In this document: positions 60,385-64,000 of the stretch, one piece after another | Layout of the letters: every line of letters begins with the position of its first letter | How positions within the stretch are numbered: position 1 is the first letter of the stretch | Assembly: GCF_000227135.1 (NCBI RefSeq) | Contig: NC_018230.1 | Location: forward strand, 69,761-133,760 | Length of the DNA: 64,000 nt | Reading direction: 5' to 3' | Source of the DNA: Leishmania donovani | Lineage: Eukaryota; Euglenozoa; Kinetoplastea; Trypanosomatida; Trypanosomatidae | The notes under the pieces: model-generated | Database searches by the model: none | Told to the model about the DNA's origin: nothing | What the model saw: the letters and a program-made list of their open reading frames with translations, nothing else | Program-made: the position numbers and the translations under genes

Positions 60385-62427
60385 ATGCCGCTCGACAACA
60401 AAGAGCCGCACCGCCGCGGAGCCGCGGATGCTGCGCAGCAGCCGTCAGGGTCTGTCAAACCCAAGACGCCATCAAACACAGTGCTGGCGTTCGCGTTGCG
60501 GGAGGAGGAGAACCACATCGACGATGCTGCGCTCGTCGCCGCTATGGATGACGAAAACGCCGACCCGCTGCTGCACCCGGCCCAGACCCGCGCGCTCTCC
60601 CACATCGAGCAGCGCGAGGAAAACCGCTTGCGCGGTGATCCGTGGCGCTTCGCGGTGGCGCCCATCTTCTGCCTGCTCTCCATCTCCAACGCCATGCAGT
60701 GGATCGCCTTCTCGCCCATTGTGGATGAGGTGCGCACGTACTTCCACATGAACGCGACACAAGTGAACTTCCTGGCCACCACCTACGTGATCGCCTACGT
60801 CGTCATCGTCTTCCTCAGCTGCAAGCTGTACGAGGTGACCGGCATCAAGATTGGCGTCTTGATTGCCGCCGCGGCGAACGCGCTCGGTGCGCTGCTGAAG
60901 ATTATCGCCCTCTACGCGTGGCCCAACGCGGCCCTGCTGTACCTCGCGCAGGTCTCCAACAGCTTCACGGAGGTGCTCACAATCGCGACGCCTCCGCTCA
61001 TATCGAACCGCTGGTTCCCGGAGAAGGAGCGCATGGTGGCGAACACCGTCATGTCCTCGGCGCTCAATTTCGGGTGCGGTATCGGCGTCCTCATCCCGAC
61101 CTTCTTCGTGGGCCCGGATAAGCAGTCGAAGAAGCACTTCGGCAACTTCTTCTGGTTTCACTTCGCCTACGCGGCGCTGGTGCTCGCTCTCGTCGTCTTC
61201 CTCTTTCCACGGAAGCCGCGCTACGCCGCCAGCCACGTCGCGGCGCGGCAGCAGAACCGCGAGGAGCGCCGCCTGCGCGCGCTCGATCACGTGTTGCACC
61301 GCCGGCACAGCGACGAGGATGAAGAGTCTGACAACCGGCCGCATCCGCATGTCGGGCAGAAGAAGGGCGTCGCCAAGGGCAAGAATGAGCCTCTCGTAGC
61401 CGGCGTGACGGATGCCTGCAAGGAGGGCAGCTGCGACGTGGCGGCGGCGGCGGCGGGCAACCAGTGCGCCAGCAGCAACGGTACCGCTGTGGAGCACGTC
61501 ATCGACGAGATTCAGGACGCGGAGTCGGAGAGCGAGAGGGAAGAGCCGGAGGTGCAGCCGGTGAACGTCTTCTCCGTGCTGATGGACTGCTTCCGCGAGT
61601 TCCGCAGTAACTGGTCCTTCATTCTCCTTGCCATCAGCTCTGCCGCGGAGCTGGGTCTCATCTGGGGTGTGGCGACGGTGCTGCCGCAGATGCTGGCCCC
61701 GTACGGCATCAGCGAGGCCATGGCCGGCTGGATCGGCTTCCTCAACCTCGTGCTCGGCACCGTCGTCTGCCCCTTCTTTATGCCACTCGTGGACCGCTAT
61801 GGCCGCCGCTACAAGCTGCTTCTGTGCGCCCTGTCCGTGATGGTGGTGATTGTCATGGTGCTGCTCACGCTGCTGCTGCACTTCGGCCCCGCCGTGCACG
61901 AGAATAGCAAGCACTACGTCACGGCCGTCTTTGTGCTCTGGGGCGGGGTCGCGGGTATCTGCCAGAACTTCATGATGCCGCTCATGTTCGAGTACGTTGT
62001 GGAGCTGACCTTCCCCATGGCGGAGAGCACGTCCGCACCGGTTCTGACGTGGACCGCTTGCCTGACGAACTTTCTGCTCACGCTCATCTTCGGTGAAGTG
62101 CTGACCGACACGCCCACGGAAAATAAGGCGCTGCGCACCTTCATCGGCGCCACCGTCGTCTCCTTTATTGGCTGCGTGACCCTCTTCCTCACGAAGCCGT
62201 TGACGAAGCGCACGGACTACGAGAAGCGCCAGGCCGAGGCCCTCGAGCAGCGCAAGATGCGCCTGCAGTCGGCGGCAGCGGTAGCGGCGGGCATGAACGG
62301 CGCTTGTCTCCATTACGACGTCGACGGCGCCCCAGTCGGCGTGTCAGCGGCGCAGCCCCCGGTGGCGCACCAAAACTCCGCCCACAGCCACCACGACGGT
62401 GAGGCCACAAAGGTCAAGAGGGCCTGA
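60385..62427 (+). CDS. FLVCR/SLC49-like major-facilitator transporter
   Basis: 680 residues with 12 predicted membrane segments in two groups of six (about 88-285 and 405-610), joined by a charged cytosolic loop of about 115 residues with an Ala run. The first helix carries SISNAMQWIAFSPI (about residues 100-113). Later come QVNFLATTYVIAYV, ANALGALLKIIALYAW and SNRWFPEKERMVANTVMSSA with FGCGIGVLIPTFFV. These follow the human FLVCR1/2 pattern (SNSFQWI, a W/S-rich second helix, NCLGAWVK, WF...E...A, GIAIGFL.P). FLVCR-type carriers move haem, choline or related cargo. Leishmania cannot make haem and has been reported to use an FLVCR-like carrier for porphyrins, so that is a reasonable but unproven role. 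Head and tail (His-rich, SAHSHHDG) are cytosolic. ATG 60385 is the first after the acceptor at 60304. Confidence 0.85.
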   Translation: MPLDNKEPHRRGAADAAQQPSGSVKPKTPSNTVLAFALREEENHIDDAALVAAMDDENADPLLHPAQTRALSHIEQREENRLRGDPWRFAVAPIFCLLSISNAMQWIAFSPIVDEVRTYFHMNATQVNFLATTYVIAYVVIVFLSCKLYEVTGIKIGVLIAAAANALGALLKIIALYAWPNAALLYLAQVSNSFTEVLTIATPPLISNRWFPEKERMVANTVMSSALNFGCGIGVLIPTFFVGPDKQSKKHFGNFFWFHFAYAALVLALVVFLFPRKPRYAASHVAARQQNREERRLRALDHVLHRRHSDEDEESDNRPHPHVGQKKGVAKGKNEPLVAGVTDACKEGSCDVAAAAAGNQCASSNGTAVEHVIDEIQDAESESEREEPEVQPVNVFSVLMDCFREFRSNWSFILLAISSAAELGLIWGVATVLPQMLAPYGISEAMAGWIGFLNLVLGTVVCPFFMPLVDRYGRRYKLLLCALSVMVVIVMVLLTLLLHFGPAVHENSKHYVTAVFVLWGGVAGICQNFMMPLMFEYVVELTFPMAESTSAPVLTWTACLTNFLLTLIFGEVLTDTPTENKALRTFIGATVVSFIGCVTLFLTKPLTKRTDYEKRQAEALEQRKMRLQSAAAVAAGMNGACLHYDVDGAPVGVSAAQPPVAHQNSAHSHHDGEATKVKRA

Positions 62428-64000
62428 GCAGCAAGAGCTGCAGAGGGGACATCCGCGCATGGCACTCACCGCCCACGCGCGCGCGCTTGTCTCCGACTCG
62501 CCCTCTCACCTCTCGCTTCGCCAAACACGCACGGCTCCTGCCATCTTCGCCGTCACGCTGCACGTCTTGGGAGGGGTAACCAACTCGAGAGATGCAGCTC
62601 TCAGGGGGAGTGGCACTCTGAAGTTCCAAGCACGCACGCACACACACACACACACGCATATATATATACATAAAAAGAGATGATGAGTGTGTGTTGGACA
62701 GGGTGAGAGAGGAGGGAGGAGGGCGGTGAGGGGGTGGGAGGGAAGGAGGGGAGTGGAGGGGCACTGCACACCCATGCGGAGGTGGTGCATCCGCGTCTAC
62801 GAGCAGACGATTCTTTGGCCCTCTGTCACTGGCGCTTTTCAGTTTTCAACCATCATCACCGAACTGCCACTGCCCAACCGCGCCGTTGCCCTTCTGTTTC
62901 CTTCATGGGAATCAGTCGGAGCAGAGAGCAGACGGGCGGGCGACAACGGGCGATGTGCATGCAAGCGCATGGGCGAGAGGCTATCCCCAGCGTGCATCAC
63001 TCACCCCACCCCCACACACACGCAGGTACCCCGTCCGCTTACTCGCCCCTTCACGGTCTTCGACTCGGCTTGACTCTCGCTCTCCGCTTGTTCTGGTCTC
63101 TTCATTTTGAATCCCCCTCCTGCCCGCCTCCACTCCCCTTCCTTTCCTATCTCCAGTGTGTTATTTGTTGCTCGCGTGGGGTGGTGTGTGCATGTGTATG
63201 TATGCATGGCATGGCCGCCTTGTTAGACACCGTCGAAGTTGCGCCATCGGTGGAGTTTGTGTGTGTGTGTGTGGGGGGGGAGGGGGGCGGTGAGTGGGTG
63301 TGGGCGTGCAGATGCATGTTCAACCGTCGGCCATCTGGCACCGCCGCCGTCCTCCTCCCTTCCACCTCACGTCCTCTGGACGGCGCCTTTTCACCCTTCT
63401 CGTCTCGTCCAGTTGGATTACATAATATATATATATATATATCACTATTATTATATATATATATATGTGTGTGTATACATGTTTGTGTGTCTGTATATGT
63501 TCTGTGTAACGCCTCCTTCGCTTCGTTTTTTTTTCTGTGGACGTACTCGGAGACGCACGCGCGCGCAGGCCGCCTCTCTCCCTCGCTCGCTCGCTCACTC
63601 GCTCCTTCGATTTCTTTTTGTGCAGCCGCTCTGCAGAACAGCGAAATGGGGGCGTGTCTCTGCGTGTCTGCCTCATCACTCGGCGCACGATGGCGCACGG
63701 ACGGCGTGCCTCTGTGTCCAGCGCTTACCGTGCGTGTGTGTCGTTGGAGCGTCTTTGGGGTACCGAGCTCGTATCCCTTTCTTCCGTCCGCGTTCTTGTC
63801 TTCTCTGTCTCTTATTTTTTTTTCACATGTGCCGTTCTTCGGTTTCGTTGTTTGCGAGGACCCCTACCGCCATCGCCTCCCGCGGCACTCCGCGCTGGTA
63901 GCGGCTTCGCGATGTCGGCAGGTTCTGCTCGATGCTGATGTGGTCTTTTTCGCAGTTTTGCTTTGTTTCTTTTGGGGAGGGAGGCACGACAGGGTGGCGG
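62428..64000 (+). other. Downstream flank of the transporter gene; no gene seen
   Basis: Non-coding 1.6 kb to the window end. It has (CA)n at 62637-62654, a purine-rich block at 62700-62762, a G-run cluster at 63271-63291, an AT hairpin at 63424-63467, and C/T-rich sequence thereafter, probably leading to the next gene outside the window. Confidence 0.5.
63424..63467. repeat. (AT)n inverted repeat with short CACTATTAT loop
   Basis: Two (AT)n arms of about 15-18 bases are separated by CACTATTAT, able to form a hairpin or cruciform. It lies about 1 kb after the transporter's stop codon. Confidence 0.7.

Noticed and set aside
60472..62313. 613-codon open frame on the minus strand
   Set aside because: It is the antisense shadow of the FLVCR-like gene. 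High GC at third positions leaves the reverse frame open; the translation is His/Arg/Glu-rich with no domain.

Overview
The window looks like nuclear DNA of a trypanosomatid, most probably a Leishmania species. The evidence is the layout: about 60% GC, every supportable gene on the + strand, no introns, genes separated by 0.7-4.8 kb spacers. Spacers tend to begin with GT/G-rich microsatellites after a stop codon and end in long polypyrimidine tracts followed by an AG shortly before the next ATG, as expected for polycistronic transcription with spliced-leader trans-splicing. I see no tRNA, rRNA, snoRNA cluster, strand switch or intact transposon. From memory only, a GPR1/FUN34/YaaH cluster of this kind lies on Leishmania chromosome 3; this was not checked.

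Layout, left to right. (1) 3-2237: C-terminal part of a coiled-coil repeat protein, cut by the window edge, with at least one 39-residue repeat. (2) 3169-6174: a protein whose Cys/His pattern and WDF and NPxLY motifs match the Rubicon-homology domain (DUF4206). (3) 6966-8308: a decayed fatty-acid hydroxylase pseudogene. (4) 12551-18784: a very large low-complexity protein. (5) 19801-22932: a CFAP58/CCDC146(MBO2)-family axonemal coiled-coil protein. (6) 23844-26027: a Ppx/GppA-like ASKHA-fold protein. (7) 26896-27924: a DDRGK-domain protein, the UFMylation adaptor. (8) 29080-33621: an LKB1-like protein kinase with a large insert. (9) 37749-42704: a second very large Ser/Pro/Ala-rich protein.

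From 46 to 57 kb lies a GPR1/FUN34/YaaH (acetate/succinate channel type) array: one divergent member (46345-47277), one member broken by two assembly gaps (49690-51579), one truncated chimeric relic (54803-55219) and one intact member (56379-57290). The core is identical in the members I compared while both ends differ, which points to gene conversion or recent duplication, further confused by the assembly. (10) 60385-62427: an FLVCR/SLC49-like major-facilitator transporter. The last 1.5 kb is downstream flank.

The genes do not form one pathway. They share a polycistronic unit, and control is expected through trans-splicing and UTRs. Points for follow-up are the Rubicon-homology protein, the LKB1-like kinase, the inactivated hydroxylase, the mosaic GPR1 array with its mis-joined contigs, and AT palindromes and G-tracts in the spacers.
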